Below are positions 1 to 10,375 of a stretch of DNA of 64,000 bases, piece by piece (position 1 is the first letter of the stretch; the number at the start of each line of letters is the position of its first letter). This DNA is from Guillardia theta CCMP2712 (taxonomy: Eukaryota; Cryptophyceae; Pyrenomonadales; Geminigeraceae), in assembly GCF_000315625.1 (NCBI RefSeq), contig NW_005434668.1:969570-1033569 (forward strand). Reading direction: 5' to 3'. Made by a program: the position numbers and the translations under genes. The notes under the pieces are model-generated. The model saw only the letters and a program-made list of their open reading frames with translations. It searched no databases and was not told the origin of the DNA.

Positions 1-2276
1 ACATGGGGATATCGCCCTTAAGGGCAATGCCGTTGAGCTCAGCGTAGCGAGAAGCCTCCTTGAGCTGGTGATGGAGATGGTATTGGATGAAGTAAACTCG
101 CGCAACCTTGTGAGGTAAGAGGTCAGTGAGTCCACTGCCAGGCCTCACTCTCACCGTTGGATAGTCCAGACTCTGCTCGCGCGTCATGGAATCCGCTTCA
201 TCTGCATGGACCCTCCACGTCGTACAATCCCACCTGCACTGAATTAGCATTTCATTGTCTGGTTGTCAATCTTGACCATTTGTTGTTGAAAGTTCTCTCT
301 TTAGCGAGCTGAACTTTGAATGCTGCGTAAGTCTTCAACCAAGAGGAGCTGGCTTCCGCCCATTTCTGTAGCTCGGGGTCCTTCATGATGACATCGATTC
401 CGACCTGTCGACTGAATCAAAATTGCGGGCAGCCCAGAAAGAAGATCGATCACCTTATCGAAGATTGCATCCATGAGTTTTCGTTTCTCATCCATCACCT
501 TGGGATGGTCTATCCTCCAGTTCTTGTTCAGCTAAAGCAGAAACGTTCAATCACATCGAATGAAGAAGCAGCGGAGAGCAGGTGAAAGGAGAGCAGGTAA
601 AGGGAAAGGAGAGGAGAGGAGGGGCGGGGAAGGGAGGAGAGGAGAGGAGAGGAGAGGCAGCCATTGCAAGCTCACCTGATCTACCAGGCCCTTGGCCCAA
701 TTCTCACAACCGGAGGCGTCAACGCCAAACCTCTTATTGTAATACTCGCACACAGCTGCTGGTCGAATGTAACTCGGGTGAAGGGCAAACGACGAGGAGG
801 CGCTGAAGTGCACATGGTTACGGCCCACGGCCCTTGCATGCTGTAAGATTGCCTGTAAGGGGAAGGGTCCTCCCCGGAGTCGTTGATCGGAAGGACTTGA
901 ATCAGTTGTAACCCTGTCAACTTGCACCAATCCACGACTTTCATCAGATCCAGAAACTCTCCAATGCCCATCGAGTCCGACGTTTTGATGCCTGCACGGC
1001 AGCGTCACAAGACGGCATCAGGTTAGCTTCGGGCCAACCAGACACAGGAATGGCAACTCCTGCAGATCTGTAGACAGCGGTGGGATAGTTGAAAGTTGAG
1101 TCTGACACCACGAATCTTGTATCCGAGTTCGAAGCAACCTTCCTGTTGTCTCCCTTCTCCTTGCAGACAACTTGTCCATTGCTTGACAAAAGGAGGAATC
1201 AGCTCACAAGGTCGGATGCACGCTCAGTCAATGATCACCTGTCGAGCACGACATATTTGAATTCGACAGGCAACTCCGACTTCTTGACCTTTACCTTTTG
1301 AGAACACAAGACGTCAAGTCACAATCTTGACATGTGCATGGCTCATCAACCTGGCCAACATATACATGAGAGCCAACATGCGCCATGGGCAAATAACTTG
1401 ACGTGGACCATTTCCCGAGAGCCTCAACGCTGCCGAGACCAAACAGTAAGTCCTTCCTCCTCCCGTTTCAAACCTCGCACCTTCCCGACACCCATACGCT
1501 GTGCCCAGCCTCGAGGCGAGGAGCAAACACCACGAACCTCACTGATGCCTCATCATCTGCAACAGCATCCCACATGATCTCCGATGGTGAGACCACCTTG
1601 TTTTCCGTTTTGGTGTACTGCTCAGCGTTCCCTCGGCCAAAGATGGCCTTCGCGAAGCAGGAGGTGGCGAGTGTAGCCACCTTGGGAGATCGGAATGAAT
1701 CTTGCAGGTGAACCTTTGTACCAGGCTTCAAACCTGACAGACTGATGGATCTCTCACAGATTCTGGCCTCGTATCTGTGTGTGTTCGACATTGCAATGTA
1801 ATTGTAGACCAAAACATCCTTGTCCAGAGGAACTTCCAGCGTCAGTTCCCATTGTTCTCCTCCCTTCCGTTGCATCTTCGGAGCACGATTTGCATCCCCT
1901 CTACCTAGAATATCACTTGGCCCACTGACTACCATGACGCCATTGTCCAACCCATAGCCGATGGAAAACACAAGCGTGACTTTCCCGTCGATTGCTGCTT
2001 TTGCAGTTGATTTCTCCGAGATGGGAAGAGGTGAGGCTGGTGTGACAGCAAACCCCCCCTTGAGTCTAAGAGGTTGCGGGCTCTGAATGAACTGATGAAC
2101 ACAACAAAGTCAGATCGTGGCTTCGAAGTTTGCCACCACAAAACATTGTTCGTAGTCGAACCAATCATGTTCTTCAAGTGCAAGTTACCTTGGAATACAA
2201 TCTTCCATGCCTGGGAAAGGTCGGCAGCGTTCCACTCGAGTAGACTCCAAGTAGCAATGAGGACAGGATTAGGCAT
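1..2276 (-). CDS. DPE2: 4-alpha-glucanotransferase DPE2 (GH77 with tandem CBM20), partial, spliced
   Basis: Cytosolic disproportionating enzyme that transfers glucose from maltose to a glucan during starch breakdown. Reading the minus strand, a first CBM20 starts near 1980 (VTLVFSIGYGLDNGVMVVSG). A second CBM20 follows (RFVVFAPRLEAGHSVWVSG, spliced into VEALGKW). The GH77 part then begins: SMGIGEFLDLMKVVDW, the LIQVLPINDSG motif, SSFALHPSYIRP, WLKTYAAFKV, and at the window edge YFIQYHLHHQLKEASRY then LKGDIPM. That domain order is specific to DPE2 rather than plastid DPE1 or bacterial MalQ. The gene continues past position 1, so the catalytic acids lie outside. The frame changes often across short introns; one intron holds the GGAGA-rich tract at 575-657. 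The ATG at 2274-2276 is a possible start, but the first exon shows no family match and is uncertain. The family call is firm; exon ends are approximate. Confidence 0.88.
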
Positions 2277-2734
2277 TGGTGCAGATGAGCCATTCCTGTC
2301 AACAACATCTAATAATCAACGAAAAACAAAAAACAAGTGCAAGATTGGCCAGCAAGAACATAACACATCATTGCAGAAAACCAAGCAGAATCACACTGAG
2401 CATGCATCAGTCTGCAGTACGAAACTAAGCATGGCGATTGAGTCAAGATAAATCAAGCATCTCTCTCCACTACACCTTCGCAAGAAAAAAAAAATACGGC
2501 CCAGCCTCCGCTGTGGCACTCGCCATCGCACAAGGAGCCGTTGACGCGGATCGAAAGTTACCTCAATCGAGACGAGGCGACAAGACGAGAGCACCAAGAT
2601 GGATGAGGAGGAGGAGGAGGGGTAGGGGGAGGGGGAGGGGGGAAGTGGGGGGAGAAGCAGGTGCGCCGGGAGTGAAGGGGACGTTGAGAGGAGAGGAGGC
2701 GGAAGTGTTGGGACTTTTATTAGTAATTTAAGTT

Positions 2735-3426
2735 GAAAAGTAAATGTAAAATACACTAAAACAGAATATAGGTCAGCAGGCATGTGTACTAGAGTGCCAT
2801 ACTAAAATGATTTAGCAACACCTATTAATAGGTAGCTGGTACAGAAATAAGATACATAAGGAAATTTTGGTACAAGGAGCGGGGCTCCAATCACTACCAG
2901 GCAGAATCACTTTAAAACGTTTTCAAACCCAGTTGCGCAAGCCCAGACTGAGACCGTTATCGTCAGTTACATAATCATCTGGCGGACCCCCGGCCCCTGA
3001 GTCCGACAAGTCACTCAGTCGGACGGGCCGGGCCCACTGGTCTCCGGGTGACCGGTCACTGAGGAGGTACTTAGTACTGTATTTGACCCTGGCCCACTTT
3101 TGTCCCCGGACCTACGTCAGTTGACCGACCGTACAGCAGGAGCTGCAGGCTCCTTTGCTTGCTCCCTTGCCGTCGTGCCACGCTAGTCACTGCAGAGGGC
3201 GCTGCTACTAGTGACCTGCTCCCCTCAGGCGCTCCCCCCTCATCACTGTCTGGCCTCTACAGTCTGCTCTCAACCTGCTGCCCCTTTCCCTCTCTCCCGA
3301 GCGACAGCTCTCCTGCTAGGCTACTTGCAAACCTCAGTGCTGCACTCTCAGGCCAGTGTTCATCAACCGGGTATTGAGCAGCACTGCGCGGCACGGGGGT
3401 TGTTAAGCTGCCTTATTCCAGGCTCG
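2735..3426. other. Intergenic region with GC-rich palindromic island
   Basis: No convincing gene. The left part is AT-rich. About 2980-3140 is GC-rich and full of short palindromes, such as GTGACCGGTCAC at 3048-3059 and GGGCCGGGCCC-like stretches. It resembles the other GC islands near 6240, 33830, 40710 and 51840. It separates two divergent genes, so promoters are likely here, but no clear TATA box was seen. Confidence 0.5.
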
Positions 3427-4134
3427 ATGCTGCCTGCTTCTGAGGTGAGACCTGCTCCCGATCACCTGACTGCTCGGCGAGATACTCGGGACCGGCTCCT
3501 CCCACCTCCGGGCAAGACTGCCAAGGACAATGTCACCATCTCGCTGCAAGCAAGGATGAGGAGATACGCCCCGACGAACCTGGAAGAGCTGCATGCCTTG
3601 AGGAAGCGGGGGTTCCTAGAGAAGACCTCCAGTCTTCCTCTCATTCAGAATAATCTTGACAGGATGAGGACTGGCAGCTATGGGTCGCTGATGCAGGGGA
3701 TGGCTTCCCCGATCGGCGCTGCCAGCTCGCTATGTAGGGCGTCCTCCTCCATGGAGATAAGGTCAAATCCGCATGCAAATGAGGGGATCCAGGTAAAGAA
3801 GTACCCACGGCCTGCTCAGACTTGGATCGATCGCACTATCACTCGTTCCTGCCTGCATCTTGACGGTATTGCTCATACGTTTGTGATCCTACCTTCAAGA
3901 TGGGCCACGCTGATGGGCTCGATCAAAGACGAACACGTCGCCACCGACGACCTCAAGAAGTATCATCCTCCGATCTCATCCCTTGTTCTAGCGCTGACAA
4001 AGACGCAGACAAACGCAGATGGCGATCTTGAAGAAACGCCCAAAGGATGCCATGCACATCATGAACGCGCACCTTCGAATCCATCCGGACAGTCCTTGGC
4101 AACCGATGTGCCTCATATGATTGGCAAGGTGTAG
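3427..4134 (+). CDS. Hypothetical 235-aa protein
   Basis: I do not recognise this protein. An open frame runs without introns to a stop at 4134. It stays open upstream to 3211 but has no earlier ATG, so I use the ATG at 3427 (MLPASEVRP). The product is basic and polar, has no obvious membrane segment or signal peptide, and contains a plausible helical stretch around NLEELHALRKRGF. It looks more gene-like in composition than the nearby GC islands, but no family motif supports it. It converges on the next gene, whose stop is about 200 bases away. An upstream exon, or chance openness in GC-rich DNA, are both possible. Confidence 0.45.
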   Translation: MLPASEVRPAPDHLTARRDTRDRLLPPPGKTAKDNVTISLQARMRRYAPTNLEELHALRKRGFLEKTSSLPLIQNNLDRMRTGSYGSLMQGMASPIGAASSLCRASSSMEIRSNPHANEGIQVKKYPRPAQTWIDRTITRSCLHLDGIAHTFVILPSRWATLMGSIKDEHVATDDLKKYHPPISSLVLALTKTQTNADGDLEETPKGCHAHHERAPSNPSGQSLATDVPHMIGKV

Positions 4135-4336
4135 TCCGTGAGGGGGCATCGAGTCAACGCAGCGATTTGTATATACTCTCGAGTAAAGGCGTTCGGTGAA
4201 ACGTGTTCCCCACAGGGCAGACTGCGCGATTGTTGCTGTTTGAGTGGAAGAGCGAAATGTTGTTCATCAGAGCGGAAAATTGCAAAAGAAGTTTTTATTC
4301 GGGTACCAAAAAGACAGAGCAAGTAATGTTTTGAAT

Positions 4337-6112
4337 CTACCAGATAAACCAGCTGTAGTAATAGGCTGCGATGTCCATGCACACAAGAATGATACAGGTG
4401 CAAGCAGCCGCGACAAATCCCGAGGTGTGACCCACAATACCAGTCATCACACTTGTGAAGACGGGACCAGCCATGATGAAAATCACCCATGTAGTGAGGT
4501 TCCAATGGTGCTTCTCCCATCCGATGTCCTCATCTTCATATGGACTTCCTGTTGAGTTCGATCCACCTTGAAGCGAAGAAGTGCCCTTCCTGTGCATCGA
4601 CAAGTCTGACTTCGAGATGTCCCTCTCCACCGAGAGATTCTGCTTGTGGACTTTGTGCAGAGCATGTATCCTGGAAGCTTGCTCCTTCAAATGCTCTTTG
4701 TGCGCCTGGGGCTTGTCGACTTGGATCGATGTAATCTTACTCTGCTTCACCGGAGACTTCTTGTGCACCTGGACATTGTCATGCTGCTCCTGTTTTGCCT
4801 CTTCAACCTTCTCCTCCAGCATCTTGGCCTTTCTCTTTGCCATCTGCACGATCTTCTTCAAAGTAGCATCATCTTGCTTCATGAGCTCATCAATCGCTGA
4901 TTCCTTCACTTTCTTGTCAGAATGCGAGTGGGGATGTGAAGCTTCGACTTGATGTGTTCTTGCCTTCACCAGAGAAGAAGATCCATGCATCTTGGTTGCT
5001 CTGTGATTCAGAGATGCAAGCTCTCCATCGTCATCTACAGCATCTGCATGCACATTCTGCAACGATCCCGCCGGGTTCGAGCCTTTGCTGGCAGCCAAGG
5101 AACCGTCGATCTGCTCATCTTTGTGCATGTATCTTGTATCAGACAATGATCCAATCACGTTGTCGTTCTTCATAGATCCCTTAGAGAGTGACAAGAGGTC
5201 TCCGCCTGCCAGCTTGCTGTCCTTGGAGACACTGAACAAGCTTCCACCAACGTCGCTCTGTTTCACAAGGGCGAGGGACCCTTGGGCATCCTTGTCCGAA
5301 AAGCCTGCAAGGGCTCCATTCGTCTCTGGATCCGTTTTCACGGAGGCCAAGACCCCGTTGGAATCCGAGTCCTTGGAGTTGAAAAGAGCTCCCCTGGTTT
5401 CCGCCATCGTTGGACCCTTCTTCCAAGCGGCATCCGAGCCAGCCACGTCCCAACTTTTGTCAGAAGGCTCCTTGTTCCATCCATCACTCTTGTAGCTAAC
5501 TGACCAGCCATCGTCGTGTGCTGGCGTGGCCCATGCAAAACTGTTCTTGAATCTCGGAGAGGCCAATGCTCCGCGCGCATTGCTGAGATCAGATTTGAAC
5601 TTCACACTGAGAGACCCATACACTGCAGCGCCATGGCTGGGAGACCTCGCAAGTGCGCCCTCAGCTTGTTCACTTCCTTGGTTCATATCATATTGGATTG
5701 GACTTGCTGTAGCGTATCGCTCATCCATCCTGCCCAACATGTTGGGGTGACGGTGTGAAGGAAGGCTAGCGAGTACTCCATCTGCAGCAGGGTCCGAAAA
5801 GAACGAGCTTCGCGCAGAATGAAGTGGTCTGGGGAACAAGGGAGAAACCTGAGCTTCCACTGATGTGAGTTTCTGCATCCGATCGCCCTCCCTTCTTCCT
5901 CGTGCCAAAACCCCCAAACCATCCATGCCTCCAAACCTCGGGTCCTGTCTTGCAAGCAGACTGTCTGCAGAAGATGCAAGCCCCATGAAGATTGCAGATT
6001 TGCTAACTACAGCAACAATCAGGATGACAGATGCTACACCCATGGCGCCACGTCCTCCGCGCTTCCCCGCGCCATGGCCCACTAGCGGCATCGCCTCCAC
6101 CCCTCCTGCCAT
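4337..6112 (-). CDS. Secretory-pathway membrane protein with degenerate Gly-x-Leu repeats
   Basis: Single long frame, about 591 aa from the ATG at 6112; an ATG at 6043 sits directly before the hydrophobic leader and is equally plausible. The N-terminus (MGVASVILIVAVVSKSAIF) looks like a signal peptide or anchor. The middle carries at least ten copies of a loose unit of about 12-18 residues centred on Gly-x-Leu, for example NGVLASVK, NGALAGFS, GSLALVK, GSLFSVSK, GSLAASK and GELASLN, in a Ser/Asp/Lys-rich background. Next is a charged Lys/Glu/His-rich probable coiled coil (MAKRKAKMLEEKVEEAKQ). The C-terminus has two membrane helices (WVIFIMAGPVFTSVMTGIV and FVAAACTCIILVCMDIAAYY) and ends SWFIW. 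I know no family with this build and assign no function. That the gene is real is fairly sure, given one long frame with a sensible leader and C-terminal anchor. Confidence 0.72.
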   Translation of the reverse strand: MAGGVEAMPLVGHGAGKRGGRGAMGVASVILIVAVVSKSAIFMGLASSADSLLARQDPRFGGMDGLGVLARGRREGDRMQKLTSVEAQVSPLFPRPLHSARSSFFSDPAADGVLASLPSHRHPNMLGRMDERYATASPIQYDMNQGSEQAEGALARSPSHGAAVYGSLSVKFKSDLSNARGALASPRFKNSFAWATPAHDDGWSVSYKSDGWNKEPSDKSWDVAGSDAAWKKGPTMAETRGALFNSKDSDSNGVLASVKTDPETNGALAGFSDKDAQGSLALVKQSDVGGSLFSVSKDSKLAGGDLLSLSKGSMKNDNVIGSLSDTRYMHKDEQIDGSLAASKGSNPAGSLQNVHADAVDDDGELASLNHRATKMHGSSSLVKARTHQVEASHPHSHSDKKVKESAIDELMKQDDATLKKIVQMAKRKAKMLEEKVEEAKQEQHDNVQVHKKSPVKQSKITSIQVDKPQAHKEHLKEQASRIHALHKVHKQNLSVERDISKSDLSMHRKGTSSLQGGSNSTGSPYEDEDIGWEKHHWNLTTWVIFIMAGPVFTSVMTGIVGHTSGFVAAACTCIILVCMDIAAYYYSWFIW

Positions 6113-6199
6113 CGGCAAAGCCTGAAGAGACACCGACCGCTCGCAACGACCCCTCGTCCCCTCACTGATCCGATCGCGAGTCGGCACTGCAGTCGCTGC

Positions 6200-6600
6200 T
6201 GCAGTCGGCCGTGACTGAGTGGGCCGGGGCCGCTGAGGCCCTGCCCGCCGGGCGGGGCACTGAGCGGCGGCCGGCTCACTGTGGCCCGCCGGGGCCACGG
6301 CGACGGTCACTGACCCGGCCGCGTAATGATCAGTGCCGTCCGGCGGCCGCAGCCCGGCCCGGGCGGCGGCCGGGGGCCGGGCCGGACCCTTGAGGGCAAG
6401 CGCAACGGGCGGCCCGGGCCCTGAATTTCAAATTCATGGTCCCGGCAGTCACGTTTATCATAGCACCGTCCATGCCGCAGTGACCGGCCTCAGTCTTTTC
6501 GATCCGGCGGGCCGCGCCGCGGCGTATTATTGGCCGCGCATGCAGCCTGGCAGGCTGGCAGCAAAGAAGTGACCGTTACTTCGTTCAACGGTTTCAACCG
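6200..6600. repeat. GC-rich palindromic island
   Basis: Extremely G+C-rich stretch dense in CCGG, GGGCCC and CGGCCG palindromes, upstream of the Gly-x-Leu gene and before the tandem array. Open frames here are by-products of high GC. It may include the promoter of the minus-strand gene. Similar islands occur near 3000, 33830, 40710 and 51840. Confidence 0.55.
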
Positions 6601-6910
6601 TGAACGGCACGAATGCGGCCGCGAGTGAGTCTGAAGGGCCGAGGCGCGGCCAGTGCCACGGTGACTCTACTACGAGTTCAAGTCCTCGCACTGATTTTTA
6701 ACTTAACTTCACTGAGTCACTAGTAGTACTCAGCCGAAAGGCGCTCCGATACCGCCGATGGGAAACCGGCCGGCCCGGGCGGGCCGAAACCATACGGTCG
6801 CAGGCCATATCTGACCGTATCAGTTGAGGCCAGCCTGTAGATATATACTGAACTTTGGAAGCAGCAGTCGGAGGCTGCGAGCGGATTGTGTATCGCCTGA
6901 AAACAAGCAA

Positions 6911-7063
6911 CGCTCCGCGGGGACTACCGAACCATTGCATCCTAAGACCCACTCTCCCCCCTACATATCCCAAGCCCTCCCCCCTCCCTTCCTCCATCCC
7001 CAGCGCCCTTGGTCGCCCATCTCTCCCAGCCTGCATTCCTATCATAGTATCCCCATCTTCTCT

Positions 7064-7097
<34 letters not shown>

Positions 7098-8495
7098 CTG
7101 TCTGTCTGTCTGCCTGTCTGTCTTGCTTCCAGCCCCGGATCCTCCTCCGCCCCTTCCGCCCCCTCTCCCCCGCTGATCCTCAACACTCTTCCCCTCTGTT
7201 TCATCAGTCTTCCCTCTGCCGTCATGACCTGCATCGCTCTCGTCCCGGCTGGCTGCGAGCAAGCAGCAAGCTCCGCGCATGCCTCCTCATGTCCGGACTC
7301 CGTCGCCGCTCCCGCACACCCGCCCGCCCGCCTCCCCGAGGGCTCTCCTGCATCCCCGTCGATCTCCCCCGCCGGCGGCGTCGAGGAGCACAGCTCCTAC
7401 TTCCACGTGCTCCAGGCGACCGGCAGGACGATGGGCCCGTCGATCGACGCCATGGGCAACTTCATCCTCTACGCCCCGACCCGCCACGGCCAGGCGGACC
7501 AGACAGACACCTCCCTCATCGCCACCGGCGAGATCCGGAAGCAGCGGTAGGAGAAGGCCGTGAGGTAGCGTAGGAGGACGGGTCGGAGGAGCGGCGTGTG
7601 TACATGTAGAGGAGGAGAAGACCGCTGTGGGTGTATGCGATGAGTAAACAACCGAGTCACCATCCCCTCGTCTACACGGCGCGCGTCGGGTCTATCCGCT
7701 TCCATCATGATCGTCACGGGTTGCCGACTTTGCAGTGCGGCTGTCTAGGCGATCAGAGGGACGGGAGCTGGGGCCTTCGCTGCCTGCCACAGGCAGCGGC
7801 AAGCAAGGAGGGTCCAGGCTCCCAGCTCTGACCTCCGACGCCGACCATGCGGGGGCTGCCCGTCTCTATACGGTTGATCGGCCTGGACTCCGGGACTCGC
7901 CGAGTCGGCCGGCCTCAGTGCCCGACGGTGACCAGGCTCCAAGCAGGCGGTTTCTCAAGTTCCCAGTCTCCTTCCCGATGCGCCGGCCGGGCCCTCGCAG
8001 CGGCCCGCCGGGGCGAGATACACTGACCGCCCGACTTGGCAGGCGCTCCAGCCGCTGACCTTATTTCTTCTTTGACTGACAGAACACACCCCTTCGCGGG
8101 GATCTTGTCACTGGCACGGCCCACTGAGTCTCGGCCCTTCCATCCCTCCACCTTCCACACGACGACGCTATCCTCAACCCGGCCCAGTCCGATATTGCAT
8201 GGACCATATGAGCCCTGCCAGATCGGACCCTGACGGACCGCAGCCCTGCCAAGACCGCGACGCTTGAGATGTCCGGAGGCTCGCTCCTCAAGGGCTTACA
8301 ATCGCTGACGGACTCTATCGCCTGGGCACGTCGAAGCAGAGGCTGCCGTTCCAAGATATTCCTTGCCCCCCGCCCCCGCCTCAGGCTCCCATCTCGTACT
8401 CCCCTACTCCGAGCCGGCGAGAGCCGAGACCGGCGGGAGTTTGGGTTTACTCCTTCACGGTACACCTTCACGATTGTCTGACTGAGAAACCGCAC
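6911..8495. repeat. Tandem segmental repeat, copy 1 (about 1585 bp)
   Basis: First of three head-to-tail copies. Landmarks shared by all copies, in order, are: CGCTCCGC with CCGAACCATTGCATCC; a C-rich tract; a CTGT microsatellite (here 7060-7122, longer and interrupted); a 327-base open frame (7224-7550); AGGAGAAGGCCGTGAGG; and CTGTCTAGGCGAT before GGGACGGGAGCTGG. The part from the microsatellite to about 7790 is nearly identical between copies. The rest of the unit is shared in patches with copy 2, with small insertions and deletions. Confidence 0.9.
7224..7550 (+). CDS. Possible 108-aa ORF in array copy 1
   Basis: Open frame from ATG (MTCIALVPAGCEQAASS) to the stop after EIRKQR, present at equal length in all three array copies. 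The middle (YFHVLQATGRTMG, then NFILYAPTRHG) looks less biased than the Pro/Ala/Ser-rich start. Nearly all base differences between copies change this protein (Ile/Met, Asp/Gly, Ala/Ser, Thr/Ser, Pro/Arg), which argues against purifying selection. Two other frames are also open across the same stretch because of high GC. No family is recognised. It may be non-coding. Confidence 0.22.
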   Translation: MTCIALVPAGCEQAASSAHASSCPDSVAAPAHPPARLPEGSPASPSISPAGGVEEHSSYFHVLQATGRTMGPSIDAMGNFILYAPTRHGQADQTDTSLIATGEIRKQR

Positions 8496-8647
8496 CGCTC
8501 CGCGGGGGGCGACCGAACCATTGCATCCTAAGACCCACTCTCCCCCCTACATATCCCAAGCCCTCCCCCCTCCCTTCCTCCATCCCCAGCGCCCTTGGTC
8601 GCCCATCTCTCCCAGCCTGCATTCCTATCCCCATCATCCCCATCCTC

Positions 8648-8686
<39 letters not shown>

Positions 8687-10185
8687 TGCTTCCAGCCCCG
8701 GATCCTCCTCCGCCCCTTCCGCCCCCTCTCCCCCGCTGATCCTCAACACTCTTCCCCTCTGTTTCATCAGTCTTCCCTCTGCCGTCATGACCTGCATGGC
8801 TCTCGTCCCGGCTGGCTGCGAGCAAGCAGCAAGCTCCGCGCATGCCTCCTCATGTCCGGACTCCGTCGCCGCTCCCGCACACCCGCCCGCCCGCCTCCCC
8901 GAGGGCTCTCCTGCATCCCCGTCGATCTCCCCCGCCGGCGGCGTCGAGGAGCACAGCTCCTACTTCCACGTGCTCCAGGCGACCGGCAGGACGATGGGCC
9001 CGTCGATCGACGCCATGGGCAACTTCATCCTCTACGCCCCGACCCGCCACGGCCAGGCGGACCAGACAGGCACCTCCCTCATCTCCACCGGCGACACCCG
9101 GAAGCAGCGGTAGGAGAAGGCCGTGAGGTAGCGTAGGAGGACGGGTCGGAGGAGCGGTGTGTGTATACATGTAGAGGAGGAGAAGACCGCTGTGGGTGTA
9201 TGCGATGAGTAAACAACCGAGTCACCATCCCCTCGTCTACACGGCGCGCATCGGGTCTATCCGCTTCCATCATGATCGTCACGGGCTGCCGACTTTGCAG
9301 TGCGGCTGTCTAGGCGATCAGAGGGACGGGAGCTGGGGCCTTCGCTGCCTGCCACAGGCAAAGCAAGGAGGGTCCAGGCTCCCAGCTCTGACCTCCGACG
9401 CCGACCATGCGGGGCTGCCCGTCTCTATACGGTTGATCGGCCTGGACTTCCGGGACTCGCCGAGTCGGCCGGCCTCAGTGCCCGACGGTGACAAGGCCCT
9501 GAGGCTCCAAGCAGGCAGTTCCCGCCCGTCAGGTTCCAGTCTCCCCCCCCGGACTGGCAGTGACGAGCCCTCGCAGCGGCCCGCCGGGGCGAGATACACT
9601 GACCGCCCGACTTGGCAGCCGCTCCAGCCGCTGACCATTAGTATCGCCTGGTCACGTCGAGGCATCGGCAGTGATTGTCTGGATCAGCCTTCTCTGACTG
9701 ACAGAACACACCCCTCCGCGGGGATCTTGTCACTCGCTCGGCCCCCGTACGGTCTGTGGGTGTACAATCGGACAGCAGCGACCTCCCGGCTCTTGCCTCC
9801 ACCTCCCACACGACTCAACCCGGCCCTGTCCGATATCGCATCGCCTGGACCCTATGAGCCCTGCCATGTCCGGAGGCTCGCTCCTCAAGGGCTTACAGTC
9901 GCTGACGGACTCTATCGCCTGGGCACGTCGAAGCAGAGGCTGCCGTTCCAAGATATTCCTTGCCCCCCGCCCCCGCCTCAGACTCCCATCACGTTCTCTC
10001 CTACTCCCATCTCGTTCTCCCCTACTCCCATCTCGTTCTCCCGTACTCCCGGCGAGAGCCGAGACCGGCGGGAGTTAGGGTTTCAACAAATCAGCACTCA
10101 TGGCGCGATACTCTTGATCACGAGCCTGGTCGCTCACAGTTTACTCCTTGTGCAACTTGACGCTTGTCTGACTGAGAAACCGCAC
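8496..10185. repeat. Tandem segmental repeat, copy 2 (about 1690 bp)
   Basis: Same order of landmarks as copy 1, with the CTGT microsatellite at 8648-8686 (shorter and uninterrupted) and the 327-base frame at 8787-9113. The tail of the unit is about 105 bases longer than in copy 1. The tail includes a short tandem of CTCCCATCTCGTTCTC-like units around 9985-10050. Both copies also share CTGACCGCCCGACTTGGCAG in the tail. Confidence 0.9.
8787..9113 (+). CDS. Possible 108-aa ORF in array copy 2
   Basis: Copy of the 7224-7550 frame, same length and stop. Differences from copy 1 include Met for Ile at residue 4, Gly for Asp in the QADQT region, Ser for Ala, and DTRKQR for EIRKQR at the end. No domain is recognised, and coding status is doubtful for the same reasons as in copy 1. 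Confidence 0.22.
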   Translation: MTCMALVPAGCEQAASSAHASSCPDSVAAPAHPPARLPEGSPASPSISPAGGVEEHSSYFHVLQATGRTMGPSIDAMGNFILYAPTRHGQADQTGTSLISTGDTRKQR

Positions 10186-10336
10186 CGCTCCGCAGGGACT
10201 ACCGAACCATTGCATCCTAAGACCCACTCTCCCCCCTACATATCCCAAGCCCCTCCCCCCTCCCTTCCTCTATCCCCATCGCCCTTGGTCGCCCATCTCT
10301 CCCAGCCTGCATTCCTATCATAGTATCCCCATCCTC

Positions 10337-10375
<39 letters not shown>

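Noticed and set aside
6698-7234. 178-aa minus-strand ORF with Thr-Asp-Arg-Gln repeats
   Set aside because: The repeat part is the CTGT microsatellite read as protein; the rest is GC-driven openness.
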